From contig PCDI01000003.1 in assembly GCA_002778195.1 (NCBI GenBank), positions 2,253,913 through 2,317,912 of the forward strand: a stretch of DNA of 64,000 bases. Reading direction: 5' to 3'. This document shows, one piece after another, positions 47,927 through 59,504 of this stretch. This stretch comes from Raffaelea ambrosiae (lineage: Eukaryota; Ascomycota; Sordariomycetes; Ophiostomatales; Ophiostomataceae). The translations under genes were made by a program, and so were the position numbers. The notes under the pieces are model-generated. The model worked only from the letters and a program-made list of their open reading frames with translations. It was not told the DNA's origin and did not search any database. Each line of letters begins with the position of its first letter. Within the stretch, counting starts at the first letter, position 1.

Positions 47927-48903
47927 CTACTCACTGAAGAACGTATAGGACAGCGTCACCGTCTCGACGCCCTTCATGTTGAGGTCGTTGAGCAGATCCG
48001 GGTCCAGGTAGAAAAACACCGGCATGTCCACGGTCTCGCCCGCTGCCAGCCGCTGCTCCTCGAAGCAGAAGCACTGGATCTTGCTAAAGTACGCCGCCGT
48101 CTGCGCTGGCGCCACGCTGTACGTGGCCACGCCGATAATGTCCTTGTCGCTGTTGTTCGTCGCCGTGTAGAATGCCAGCGCCGTCTCGCCGGGCAGCACC
48201 CGCACTTCGCGCTGCTGCGGCACAAACTTCCACGGCAAGATGTCCGACACCGACGCGTTGAACGTCACCTTGATGCGCTTCGCATCTGTCACCGGCTCCA
48301 GTTTGCTGGCAAGGTCCGCGTCGTCGCCGCTGCCAGTGGGGCCATGTGCCCGGACGGGCTGGCCTCCCCATCCTGTTGTTTGGCAGATCTGGCAGCTGGG
48401 TCAGTACAGGTCCCCGATCACTCGGGTACCATACGGTATCGCATGGTGTCCCCGAGACTCCCTTTCAGCTTCTCCACCACCACCACCACCACCCGTATGC
48501 ACACTGACCATCTTGTATAACGGCACCGAGCCGTAGGAGAGAGCAACTGTCCCGAGAATGACGCTCATGGTGTAGTATCTGAAAACACGTCGTGTCAGCG
48601 TACTGCCGTGCTTTGGCGTGCTGCGCGGAGAGGCACAGAAATAGACGGAGCGGGCCAACGGCCTCGCCACTCGCCCGGGTCCCCATCTTGATCGTACACT
48701 GTTGTCCGGTTGCGCTGCTTGTAGAATTCCCGCACACGCTCCATGTTCTCCTCCTGGGTGGGATGATTTTGCGCCCGCCGAGCAGCACTGGTGCGGATGG
48801 ATCGGCGGACGAGCTTGGGCTGCTGCTTGCTGAGGCACCGCAGACATGGCTGGAGCGCCGTCTGCCGGGCCAGCCGCGCGAATGGACGTATCATAGACTC
48901 CAT
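47927..48903 (-). CDS. COX11: Cytochrome c oxidase copper-insertion protein Cox11
   Basis: This inner-membrane protein delivers copper to the Cu(B) site of Cox1. The coding sequence is complement(47927..48388, 48509..48578, 48698..48903), 245 residues. Exon 1 gives an Arg-rich, acid-poor mitochondrial presequence (MESMIRPFARLARQTAL onward). Exon 2 carries the transmembrane segment (MSVILGTVALSYGSVPLYKM). Exon 3 opens ICQTTGWGGQP and contains the copper ligand motif CFCF at residues 198-201, in IQCFCFEEQ. The C-terminal Ig-like fold ends MKGVETVTLSYTFFSE. Junctions keep frame (phase 2, then phase 0). The frame extends 43 codons further upstream, but the chosen Met begins the targeting signal and matches family length. 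Confidence 0.96.
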
Positions 48904-49366
48904 GGCGTGTCTGCACGTGCGTGTGTGGTGTCGACGGAGCTGTAGAGGCTGCCAGGTGTTGCAGCTCAAAATGACAAGATGGTCAGCAGAGGTTTTGAAG
49001 CTACGGGGATTGGGTTGGGATTTGGCCTCCAAACCCCGCTAAGCAAATACTCTACTAGGTCTATGCACGTAGTGGAGCACAGGCAATGTCACCAGAACAG
49101 ACGTGAAAGAGAAGATGAGAGGAAGAAAAGTTAAAAAAATGATGCTTTTGAAAGAGATCGATTGTTACGATCCAGAGAGTATTGCGTGTGAACAACTGTT
49201 TGGGGTGTGTGTCTGTATATACGTCTGCGCGCGCGCGGAGTCAATTTCAAGTCGCTTGGTATTATTAACTACTCGTTACATTCTTCTTTCTCTCCCGCCC
49301 GTGCAGCGCCGTTCAGTCAATCCCCCGCCCCTTTTCCCCCGTCCTCCTCGGCACTTTCTCTTCCCT
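48904..49366. other. COX11 promoter and FAD-gene 3' region
   Basis: This 463-bp region lies between COX11 and the FAD-dependent protein gene, both on the minus strand. No other feature was recognised. Confidence 0.5.
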
Positions 49367-51388
49367 TCACGCTGCTTTCACTTCCTTGACCTTGGGCTTG
49401 AGCGGTGTTGACGTGCCGTTGGTTTTTGGCGCTGCCAGCACCTTCGCTGCATCCGCCTTGGCGGGCTTCCGCTGCACCACCTTGCGCGCAACACCGTACA
49501 CCTTGTCGAAAATGCTGATGAAAAAGACCTGGATGACTAGCAGGATCAGGCGCAGGATCCAGTCAATGATGCCGATCTTGGGCGTCTCGCCGCGGCTGTA
49601 GGTCGAGTCGACCAGGTCGAAGGGCAGCTTGGCGCCCAGGTGCTCCGACGCGACCTGCAGGCCGCTGGTGAAGCCGTCCTCGTGGAAGCCGTACTTGGTC
49701 CATGCGCCGGCGTAGCTGATGCCGCGCGTGTTCTGGATGGTGGCCAGCAGCTTCTGCGCCTTGACCGTCGACGCCGTGTAGATCGGGTGGCGGTACGTGT
49801 AGCGGCCCTGCACGGTCGATGCGGCTGGCTCGCTCAGAGGGTTCAGGGTCACCAGCACGTCGCCGAACGTGCTCGTGGGGATGTGCTGCAGGATGTTCAT
49901 GTTGTAGGTCAGCGAGACCTGGTCGATGGTGGAGGGCGCCTCGGGGAGGGCGGATGGTGCCGACGTGGACTCGGGCGACTTGGAGACCGACAGGTAGTTC
50001 CAGCTGGACCAGGCTTTGCGCGCGGCCGGCAACAGCGAGGTGTCCGAGTGCAGGACGGCGACGTTCTCAGACGTCTGGAAGCTGCCCAGGATCTGCTTCT
50101 CTTCTTGGGTGGCCGTGGCGCTGATGATGTCGTAGGCCTGGTCGCCGTGCGTGGCCAGAATGACGTGGTCGAAGACGTCGGACAGGCCGCCCTCGAACTC
50201 GAGGCGGATGGTTCCGTCGGGCTCGTGGGACAGCGTCCGCACGGGCGTGTTGAGGAGCATGTGGTTTGGCGGGAAGCCGCGGGTGACAAAGTCGATGTAC
50301 GACTTGGCGCCGGAGGGGATGGTGAGCCATTCGGGGCGGCGCGAGAGTGTGGAGAGGAGGTGGTGATTCCATCTGGGGGGGGGGGGAGGGGTCAGTCAGG
50401 ACATGGTCAGGTTCCAGGCAAGGTCCGCGCAAGGCGCACAAAGCGCAAAGCAGGCGCAAAGCAGGCGCACAGCAGGCGCAAAGCAGGCGCAAAGCAGGCG
50501 CACAGCAGGCGTACAGCAGGCGCAAAAAGCGCAGAGCAGGCGCAGAGCAGGCGCAAAAAGCGCAGAACAGGCGCAAAAAGCGCAAAACAGGCGCAAAACA
50601 GGCGCAAAGCAGACGCAAAGCAAGGCTAGCTACACTTACAGGAACCGCACGAGGGTTACAACGGGAAACTCGAGCGTGCACTTCTCGGGCCGCGTGCTCC
50701 ACACAGCCGCGGTCATGGGAATCAGGTAGTCGTCGCGGAAAGCGTTGGAATAGCCCTCGCGGTCCAGGTAGTGGCCAATGGACTCCTGCTCGGCCTCGGG
50801 TGTTGGGCCGGTCTTGCTGCCGAGGACGTCGAGGGCGAACTGGTTGAAGCGCAGGATGTCAAAGAGGATGCGCCACATGCGCAGCGACAGAAAGTTGCGC
50901 CGCTGGACAAACAGGGTGTCGAGGCTGGTGCCGGCCCATTCGAAGGCGCCCTTGTCGCGCGAGACGCTGAAGGTCATCTCGGTTGCGGCCGTGGGAACAT
51001 TGATCTTTTTGAGGAAGTTGATGAAGTTGGCTAGTGTGATTGGAAGGAGGCATGGTCAGCGACAGAGCCTCGGGGGTCGCAAAGGACAGCTGCGGAGCAC
51101 AGCTGCAGAGCACAGCTGCAGAGCACAGCTGCAGAGCACAGCTGCAGAGCACCGCGTGCAAAAAAACTCACGATATGTGGCCGTGTTCATGACGATGAAG
51201 CCCGTGTCGACCTTGGTGCAGTACTTGTCGCGCACCCACTCGACGGTGTTGGTGTGGCCGCCGAGGCGGTCGGCGGCCTCGAAGACGTAGACATCGTGAG
51301 GTGACCGGTTGAGGGCCCAGAGCGCGGCAATGCCCGCGCTGCCGGTGCCGACAATGGCGACCTTTTTCCTGGGGACGGAGTCAGGCAT
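49367..51388 (-). CDS. FAD-dependent amine-oxidase-like oxidoreductase (COG2907 type)
   Basis: The coding sequence is complement(49367..50372, 50640..51030, 51172..51388), 537 residues. The N-terminus has the dinucleotide-binding Rossmann motif VAIVGTGSAGIAAL followed by YVFEAADRLGGHTNTV. Exon 2 contributes PNFINFLKKINVPT and the substrate-domain part. Exon 3 has WNHHLLSTLSRRPEWLTIP, HVILATHGDQA and the second FAD contact GISYAGAWTKYGFHEDG. A hydrophobic membrane segment (IIDWILRLILLVIQVFFISI) lies near residues 470-490, followed by a Lys-rich tail. In bacteria this family often sits beside cyclopropane-fatty-acid synthase; the substrate here is unknown. Both introns contain minisatellites. 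The frame is open for 63 codons upstream of the chosen Met. Confidence 0.88.
50431..50625. repeat. 11-bp minisatellite inside intron 2 of the FAD gene
   Basis: About 17 tandem units of GCAAAGCAGGC with 9-bp variants (GCAAAAAGC) fill most of the 267-nt intron (50,373-50,639). Confidence 0.9.
51088..51152. repeat. 13-bp minisatellite inside intron 1 of the FAD gene
   Basis: Exactly five copies of AGCTGCAGAGCAC (the first with one change) occupy 65 bp of the 141-nt intron. Each unit contains CTGCAG. Confidence 0.92.
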
Positions 51389-52670
51389 TGGGGGGGGGTG
51401 TTGGAGAGGTCGCGTGAGGAGGAGACGACGACGACGAGAGACGGGACGTGAACGGGAGACGAGAGCAAGAGAGAAGGAAGGCCGAAGAGACAAAAGATGC
51501 GCACGAGACGCAAATGAGGCAAAAGATGACCGGTTTGGGAAGCAGAGACAGCGGGGGAGACGGCGACGAGACGACAAAGAACCAGCAACCAGGGCGAGGA
51601 CAAGAACAATGGGCGCAGCAGCAGAACAAAGGAGACGACAGGATGCGATTCAAAGACCAGAAACGGCCCGACGAGAAAAAAAAGACCAGTGGCATGAGCG
51701 CATTATCAGCCAGACCCCGGAGGAACTACCCAGAGGATCTACCCAGAGGAACTACCCAGACAACGCAGGAGAACTACCCAGAGCTAGACCCAAGAGACCC
51801 AGAGAACACAGCTCAGCTCGAGCTGTCCACCCATGCTGGCTGGGGCAGCTAGCTGTGCTAGTTCGAGCCGGTGGAGATCAGCCGGAGAGGTTGGTGACGC
51901 CATGTGCCGGTCCAGCTGAAAGCTAGAGGCTCTGGCAGGGGTCTTAGACGGGCTTGGATGAAAGAAAAAAGTACGGATGCAGCAGACGAGCAGGCGGGTC
52001 CAGGGAGCTACGAGCACAACTGGAAATATTCCAGGCGAGGGAGAGAGGGAGCGAGAGGGTGCGCGAGGGCGCAGACGGGCATAGAGAGACACATACATGC
52101 TGTCTGCCATGCGAAGACGGCGTTGGTCTGCAGGTTGGCCGGAGTTGGCAAGAGCTGCTGACTAGGCAGGTTGACAAAAGCTTGTTGGACTAAGCGACGA
52201 ATTGGCGGGCAATTGACGGCTTGACGGCTTGACGGCTTGACAGGCTTGACAGGCTTGACAGGTCTCAAGTCTGCTAATAACCAGAAAAAAAAAGAAAGAC
52301 AAGAATGGGGTTCACTGGAGATTGTGTTTCCTTGCGAACACATCGCGATCTCGTCGATCGATGCCACAACTACATAATAGTACCACGGAACACTACGTGA
52401 AACAGGTGCCCAAAGCCCCCAAGCCAGAGCCCCTCTGGCCTTTCTGGTCTTTTACACCTGGCAGGTCTGTGCTTGGACGCTTTCGGCCCCGGCAATAATA
52501 GCTGCTTTGTTTGTAATAGCATGCCGCGCTATGTACGGAAGCGTCCCATCGACTGGCATGTCCGACGGCCTCCAGGTTTCAGTAAAGAGCTTGCAGATTC
52601 TTTCTTCCCGTGGTGTCTTCCACCCAATTTGCTGGAGATAAACCGAGACACACCTTGCGTGACGATGTGC

Positions 52671-52720
52671 AGACCAGTGCAGACCAGTGCAGACCAGTGC
52701 AGGCCAGTGCAGGCCAGTGC
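52671..52720. repeat. 10-bp minisatellite, five copies
   Basis: Five units of AGACCAGTGC, the last two AGGCCAGTGC, with no length variation. Confidence 0.92.
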
Positions 52721-52970
52721 AGGCACCCTCCCCGGCTCGTCTTAGCCGGCAGACTATTACACGTCTGCGTGCAGCAGGATGCGCACCACCACATGCGGCA
52801 TGCCAAATACGTCTCCCCAGCATTCCTTGCTGAGGGAGTCTACAAATTGACCGCTTCTTTCTCGTCGTTGTGCTGCCCACGCCGGAAACACGGAAACACA
52901 TCGTCCTGCATATCCTGTCCCGCGTCCTGAATCCCCTCCTGAATCCCGTCTTAGGCCACCCCCCAGAGCT

Positions 52971-53040
52971 ATCCAGTACCATCCAGTGCCATCCAGTACC
53001 ATCCAGTACCATCCAGTACCACCTAGTACCATCCAGTACC
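52971..53040. repeat. 10-bp minisatellite, seven copies
   Basis: Seven units of ATCCAGTACC with two single-base variants, exactly 70 bp. Confidence 0.92.
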
Positions 53041-53792
53041 GTCCTGAGCCACCCTGGACCGCGCTGGAATCCTCGCTCTGGCCGCCCATGGGAGCCATCA
53101 TCCCCCAGACTCGGGCTGTGTCCAGAGGCATAGTCATAGTCTGTCGAGGCTCAACGGGACTGAATACTCACAATGCGCTGCGCGCAGAGTACCCAATTCT
53201 TTAAAGCACCGCCCACAAAATCACGTAGATGCTGCAGATCAATCTTCCCGTATCATACAACTCCTCGCGCTCGGGGAAGATGAGTGCGCGACGAGCCTTT
53301 TTTCTGCATTCTCGGGTGAAAATCAACTTTGAAGAGAAGAAAAAGAAGAGAAAAAAGCTAGGCAAAAAAAAATTCAGTTGCCCACACAATTAAACACTTT
53401 TGGCGCCCCACTAATACATCCACAGTGTGCACATGACAATTCACATGACAGAAATCGGTTCCTGGCTTGGCCACATGACCTGCGGCGCAGTCGGACATTC
53501 GTAACTGTTTTGGCGCTGCCTTGCTCGTCTTCTGCCGCAGACACAAAGAAACACACAACACATCACCACTTCTAGGCAGACGCTGCCCTATCCCATCTCT
53601 GCCCGTGCTCTCCTCTGCTCTCCTCTCTTCTCCTCTGCTCTGCCCGGACACCACGACTTTGTCCCCGCACACGAAGGCTCCCCTCCCCCTCTGCGCGCGA
53701 GATACCTATACCACCCCCGACCTCCTGGTCCCTGATATCCGCCTCCTCTCTTTCAGCCTCACCTCTGCCCCCCGCCCCCGGCAAGCATCACC

Positions 53793-54571
53793 ATGGCCAA
53801 TCCCCTCGACACCGATGCCGGCTCTGAGCTGTTCAGCAGCTACGAGGCCGAGTTCCGCCTTGTCCAAGCCGACCTTACCCAGAAGCTCGACCAGATCCCC
53901 GACCTCATGGGCGAGCCGCGCAAGGCGGCCATCGGCGCGGCCGAGCGTGCCCTCGAGGAGGCCGACGAGCTCGTTGGCCAGATGAAGCTCGAGAAGCAGA
54001 ACATCCCCTCCGCCACCCGCACCCGCGTCAACCAGCGCTTCCGCAACTACGAGACCGACATTGACGGCTACCGTCGCAAGCTGCGCAGCCTGTCCGACGA
54101 CCGCGCCGCTCTGTTTGGCAGCCGCTACACCGACGACCCGGCCGGCTCGTCCGCCGCCGGCGACCTGCAGCTCGAGCAGCGCCAGCAGCTGCTGTCCGGC
54201 ACCGACCGGCTCGACCGCAGCACCCAGCGCCTCAAGAACAGCCAGGCCCTGGCCAACGAGACCGAGGCCATTGGCGCCAGCACCCTTGCCGACCTCGAGC
54301 GCCAGCGCGACGTCATCAACCACACGACCAACATCCTGCTCGAGAGCGAGGGATACGTTGACCGCAGCGTCAAGACGCTCCGCGGCATGGCTCGTAGGTA
54401 CTGTGGAATCCATCATTCTCTTGTTTTTTTTTGCTTTTTTTTTAATAACTTGAGATCGATGAACTAACCACCTTTTTTTCTAGAATGGTTACGAATAAGG
54501 TGATCACAATCTCCATCATCACCGTCCTCGTTCTTCTCATTATCGCCGTCATTTTCAGCAAGTTCAAATGA
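53793..54571 (+). CDS. VTI1: Vesicle-transport Q-SNARE Vti1
   Basis: This Qb-SNARE acts in Golgi-to-endosome and vacuole fusion. The coding sequence is join(53793..54397, 54484..54571), 230 residues. The start is in CACCATGGCC. The N-terminal helical Habc-type domain (residues about 5-100) includes EAEFRLVQADLTQKLDQI. The SNARE motif (about residues 145-200) includes LADLERQRDVINHTTNILLE. Exon 2 gives RMVTNKV and the C-terminal tail anchor TISIITVLVLLIIAVIF with SKFK at the end. The donor at 54,398 (CGTAG/gtactg) is used because the nearer gtaggt would break the frame. The gene converges with RRP12. Confidence 0.96.
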
Positions 54572-55002
54572 TTTTAAAGCCTAGCAAGCATTTTTTTTCT
54601 TTTCTTTGGGATAGGCGCTTCTGGGAGTTTCGTCTTATTTTTTCCTGTGGTGCGTTGTACAGTTGTGCTTTCCCTGTTTTTGCTGCATTTCTACACGGGG
54701 AATGAATGGGTTGTAATATCTGCCACTTTGGCCTACATTCGTTATTCTAGAATTGATGTTTTTCTGTCTCTTTTCGGACGAATCATAGTTGCCCTAATTC
54801 ACCCTCTGCTGTGACTTCGTCGTGAAAGTTGTGAGAAATCAAGTTCATTTATTTTTGTCTATTCCCTTAATATATACGTAACCAAAGACGAAAACAAAAA
54901 CAAAATCCAGGACGCAGTCATGCAATGATCCGTTTCCGAGTTCTTTTTTAAAGACATGCTTGGGAAAGAAAAAAAAAACCCCGCTGCCCTTAACCACCAC
55001 TC
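54572..55002. other. Convergent 3' region of VTI1 and RRP12
   Basis: This 431-bp T/A-rich stretch lies between the two stop codons. No other feature was recognised. Confidence 0.5.
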
Positions 55003-58000
55003 TCAACGTCTCTTGGCTGGCCAGGACTTGGCTACCCGGCCACCCCCAGGACCGCTTTGCCGCCGTCTGTCCTCGCCCAGACCCCTCCGACCAAATGAAC
55101 CACCCCTTCCGGCACCGCTGCCCCGACCGCCGCCGCCGCCACCAACACCACCACGGAACGGTCGCTTCTCTCTCCGGTTGCCAGGACTCTTGTCCAGCTT
55201 CTTCTTCAAAGCCATGGCGTCCTCGTCGCCCATGGCGACATCCTCATCGTCATCGTTGTCATCCTGGCCCTTCTTATTTGACCACTTGAGCTTGCCGCGG
55301 AAGCCACGCTTCGGCACGTCCTTGCCCGAGACAGCAGCCATGTAGGCGTTGACACCGTTGCCGGCGCCGCCATCCTCTTCTTGCATGTCCACGTCCATAC
55401 TGTCGCCGCCAGCGTTGGCACCCTTCTTCTTGTCGTCGCCAATAATCAGCTTGCCGTCCGCATTGAACCTGGCCTTGGTTTTGGTTGGCTTGCGCAGCTG
55501 CACCGGCCGGGTCGACGAGATGCTGGCCATGGCCTTGCGGTCAAGCAGGTCCAGCGGCTCGCCCTCCTCCTCAATGATGAACGCCTGGCTGCCCTTGGCG
55601 CCGCGCTGCTGCTGCTTCTTGTTGCTGCGCTGCTTGGGCCGGCCGCCAGCTTCACCATCATCATCATCATCACCCGAGTCTTCGTCCGAGCTGCTGTACA
55701 GCGCCTCGTCGAACCCGCTCTCAAACTGGCCGCTCTTCTTGCCGCCGTCGCCCTCTTCGCCGCTGTCGCTGTCGTCGCCGAGCTCCTCGAATGCGGCCTT
55801 CTTCTTCTTCTTGTTCCGCTCCTTGGTCTTGCGGATATTGGTGATCAGCTTGCGGTCCGCCTCCGGGCAATACTTGTTGACCGTGTCAAAGCCAAACCGC
55901 CGCACCATCCGCTCCAGGATATGCTTGACCTTGGCCCGGAAGTGGCCCTTGTGCTCGTGGCTCCACACCATCAGGTTGGGAACCAGCGTCTGCAGCCGTG
56001 GCCGCATCATGTCCTCTGGCAGGCTGATGGCGCACACCTTGACAAAGCCCAGCACGCTCCGCACAATCTCGCGGTTGTTGGATGTCAGGAACATGTCCAC
56101 CGTCTGCACCAGCTCATTGAGAGCCAGCTTGTCTAGCTGGTCATGGAACTCGTACAGCGTGCGTGTGATGGCCGTGATCGATGCCGACACCATGTGTGGC
56201 GTGGTGCCCGCCAGACCCGCGCTGATCATGGTGAAGAACTCCTCAAGGCTGGCTGTTGCCTCGGGCGTATCCGGCGGCATGTTCGGCACCCTGCTGTTGT
56301 CGATCATAGCTCCGTTCGCTGACGCCATCCGCTGGCCCATGATCACGAGGAGCTCGAACGCGGTAGTACGGGCCCGCTCATTGCTCTCCTTGCAGCTGAT
56401 GACCACCTCCGACAGGGTCGACGGAATGAAGTGGAGGCCGCTGTCTGGAATCAGTGGCAGCAGTGCAGCCAGCGCCGCCAGGCGTTCGCGTCGTGACGGC
56501 GCCGTCACCTTGCTGGCGCTTGCAAGGATCAGGGCCTGGAGCTCCTCGTGGCGCTCGGCCAGAGCGACCTTGCCGATCTCGGACTCAGCGAGACGGGGGA
56601 TCATCTTGTACGCCTTCTTCTGCAGCTGAGGATCATCGTCCCGGTTGATGGCTTGTGCCGCAATCTCAAAGAGCGCAGGGTAGCTCTGGCGCGGCAAATG
56701 CAGAGCCATGGTGATGACAAGATCCATGAGCGTGTGCGTCGTGGAAGGCAGCTGCGAGCCGACTTCCTTCTGTTGCTGCGCCTCGGAATCGGACTTTTTG
56801 CTTTTCTTGTTCTCAGCAGAGGCTGCCGACTCCTGCAGCGCAGCGGCCAGCAGGGTGCAGACTTGGTCAAAAGACGTGGCCAGGTCGGCCTCAGTCGTGA
56901 TGCTGAGGAACGCATTGATGGCCTGCAGGATGGGGCCGCGGGACTGAGCAAGCGTGTGGCCGTATACGTTGAACAAGACGGCCAGATACTGGCTTGCAAA
57001 AGAGCTCAGATGCTCCAAGTTGGCCCGGGCGGCGGCCTTGGAGACTCTGCACTGTAAATACAGGTCGTCCTCGTCTTCCTCTATCGCAGCAATCAGCTGG
57101 TTGGACTCAATCAGCGTCTTAAAGGCCCGGCAAATGTCGTGGCGCAGCTCGACCTGCTGGTACAGCACGTTGGCCAGCATCTCTGCAAACTCGGCATCAA
57201 AGGCAGTCTTCAAGTCGAGCGGCAGGTCGCAGAAAGCTGGCAGGATGGACCAAATCTGTTGCACAATGGTCTCGTAGATCTTGATCTCGGTGGTCTTCTC
57301 CTTGTCGCCGTTATCGAGGATGGTCTGGTACATCACATTGCTCAGCGTCACAAATTCGGTCCGGAAGTCCATCAGGTTCGTGTTGGTGGTGTAGTCGCGG
57401 AACAGAGGCAGCAACCAGGCGCGACCGGGGTGTTCTGCAGAGGCGCGGGTGAGGTTGTGGGGGAGGATCTTGAGGATGGCTGCCGGGCCCATGGCCCGGA
57501 TTGCCTGGCCGATGAGCTTGTCGGCCTCCTTCTTCATCGCAAAAGACTGGCTGCCGCGCAGATCGCCAATAGTCTTGGTGATGTCGAGCATGTACGGGTC
57601 AGCCCTCCAGCGCAGAGAGTCGTACATGGCGCCAATGACGGTGTAGACTTGCTCCGTGGCGGCCTGGTACCGCACACCAAGGAATTCCTCAGCCTTTTTG
57701 GCTAGCTTTGAGAGGATTTTCTCATCATAGATGGAAGGCTCGAGGATGACCTGTTTGGGAATGCAGTTGGCGAGGAACGAAACAAGACACTCGGCACCCG
57801 ATTCGCGGATGTTCTCCGATGGCGACTCCAGATAGGGCGAGACCATCTCGAACAGCTCAGGCAGCTTGTAGAAGGTGTCCTCGGGCTCGACCTGGGCGGA
57901 CACGTCGTAGCCCCGCGATAGGATGGCAATCCAGGGCGGCAGCAGCTGCGTGTCGTTCGGGGCAGGCCGCAGCTCAGAGATGATCTCCATCAGGCGGTTG

Positions 58001-59078
58001 AGCTTGGACGAGGAAATGCCGTCGGTCACGCCCTGAAAGATCATCTCAAAGACCTCGAGGACAGCCACAGACATGTGGTCATTGCCGGTGCGCGCAATCG
58101 TGAGCAGCAGCTCACAGAGCGGCTCAATCTTCTTGGACGGCCAGCCCGCGCTGGACGCAGCAATGGCACGCACGAGCTGCAGAGCGTGGAAGAGTTCGGG
58201 GTCGTGTTGCGCTGCGCGCTTGTCCTTCTTGGCCTGGTTTGACCGCTCGGCCTGCTCCTTCAGGCTGATCATAGCAGCCTCAGCGCACATGGCGCTGGCT
58301 GGGTGGTCGATGCTCGGGCTTGGTGGCTTCGTGTCGAGAACCTTGCGCAGGGCTTCCAGGGCCCGCTTGCGCACTTTCGGTCGAGGATCAACAGACAGCT
58401 CTAGGAGGCCGGCCATGGCGCGCCGAGGGCTGATCTGGTCGGACGAGAGCTCCCAGGAAGAGGCATCCTGCGCCAGGAGCAGCGATTCAAGGCAGCCAAT
58501 AGACGGCCGCAGAAGAGGGGCGTCGGCATTTTTTTGCAGAAGAACGGGGGCAAGTGCTGACAGAATCTGCGTAAATCTGGCGCGCAAAAGTGCGGGTGGA
58601 GCGAAAGGTATGACAAGGTTGAGGAGGTAGACGATGGAGGTGTCGAGATTTGCCTTTGCGTCTGCGTCTGCCGACTTGGCCAGGAGAGCCAGCAGGGCAG
58701 AAAAGTAGGCGGTTGGCGTGGCTTCGGTCTTCTCTTCTTTGAGCGTCGATTCAACGGCCTCGAGGATGATGGCGGTCTGAGCACGAGTCAGTGGAAATTG
58801 CGGGCCAACAATGGGACAAACGTAGAAAGCAGAAGCAGCAGTCGATAGAGGCGGAGCACAGGAATATACACGAGAGACACAACGAAAGGTAGATCAGAGA
58901 AAGAAGGAAAGCCAGACAGAGGCAACTAGAGGAAGCAGCGGAAAGCAAGGAAGATGGAGGAGGCAGGGCAGACGCTGGGGGGTAAGGTAGGCGCGTATCC
59001 TAGACTCACCTGTTTTTGACTCTCAAGATTTGGAGAGCGGATCTTGTCGAACCGCTCGGCTAACGTGGGTTCCGCCAT
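55003..59078 (-). CDS. RRP12: Ribosomal RNA processing protein Rrp12 (NUC173 domain)
   Basis: This HEAT-repeat protein is needed for maturation and export of pre-ribosomal subunits. The coding sequence is complement(55003..58776, 59010..59078), 1,280 residues. Exon 1 gives MAEPTLAERFDKIRSPNLES, like other Rrp12 N-termini, and exon 2 continues TAIILEAVESTLKE. The NUC173-type region is around residues 340-560 (YQAATEQVYTVIGAMYDSL, PHNLTRASAEHPGRAWLLPL). A further conserved part is near FLTSNNREIVRSVLGFVKVC. From about residue 1,020 the tail is disordered, with acidic clusters and a final RGG/GGG-rich, basic end. An in-frame Met 19 codons upstream is possible, but homology favours 59,078. The gene supports the same pathway as RPA190. 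Confidence 0.95.
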
Positions 59079-59504
59079 CTTGAAGTTCAATCGGTCGAGA
59101 TTGTGTAGTTGCTCGCCGGCTTCCTCAAACTTCAAAAACGGCAGAAAAAAAAAGTTTTGGCTGTGGTCTTGACTTTTTTTTTGTTATCTTATCGGTGTAA
59201 AGTGGTGCCCCGCACAAACTAACGTGGTTCGAAGCACATCACGTGATATGCATGATGATGCTCTGACTGTGCCCAGCAGTTGGGCAGTCTCTAACTAGCT
59301 GGTAATGTGATTCGAGGCTGTGTATCTATGTGCACAAGCTGTTTGTCCTCTGACCCAAAAGAAAAAAAAGAGAAAAAAAGAAAGACTCCTTGACTTGACA
59401 TCGCCTTCGTAGAAAACAAAACCAAAACGGAAGAAACAGGCAGAGGAGACGACATGAAAAAAGCGCAAAAAAAAGAAAAGGGAACAAAGAGAGGTAGTCA
59501 TCAT
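59079..59504. other. RRP12 promoter and SEC17 3' region
   Basis: This 426-bp stretch lies between RRP12 and SEC17, both on the minus strand. It is A-rich near the SEC17 end, and no other feature was recognised. Confidence 0.5.

Larger units (their letters stand above)
51389..53792. other. Divergent promoter region of the FAD gene and VTI1, repeat-rich
   Basis: About 2.4 kb hold no recognisable gene. The side next to the FAD gene is CT-rich on that gene's strand, and the VTI1 side is CT-rich on the + strand. Several minisatellites are present: about 51,721-51,810 (ACCCAGAGGAACT-like), 52,213-52,263 (TTGACGGC/TTGACAGGC), 52,671-52,720 and 52,971-53,040. Confidence 0.5.
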
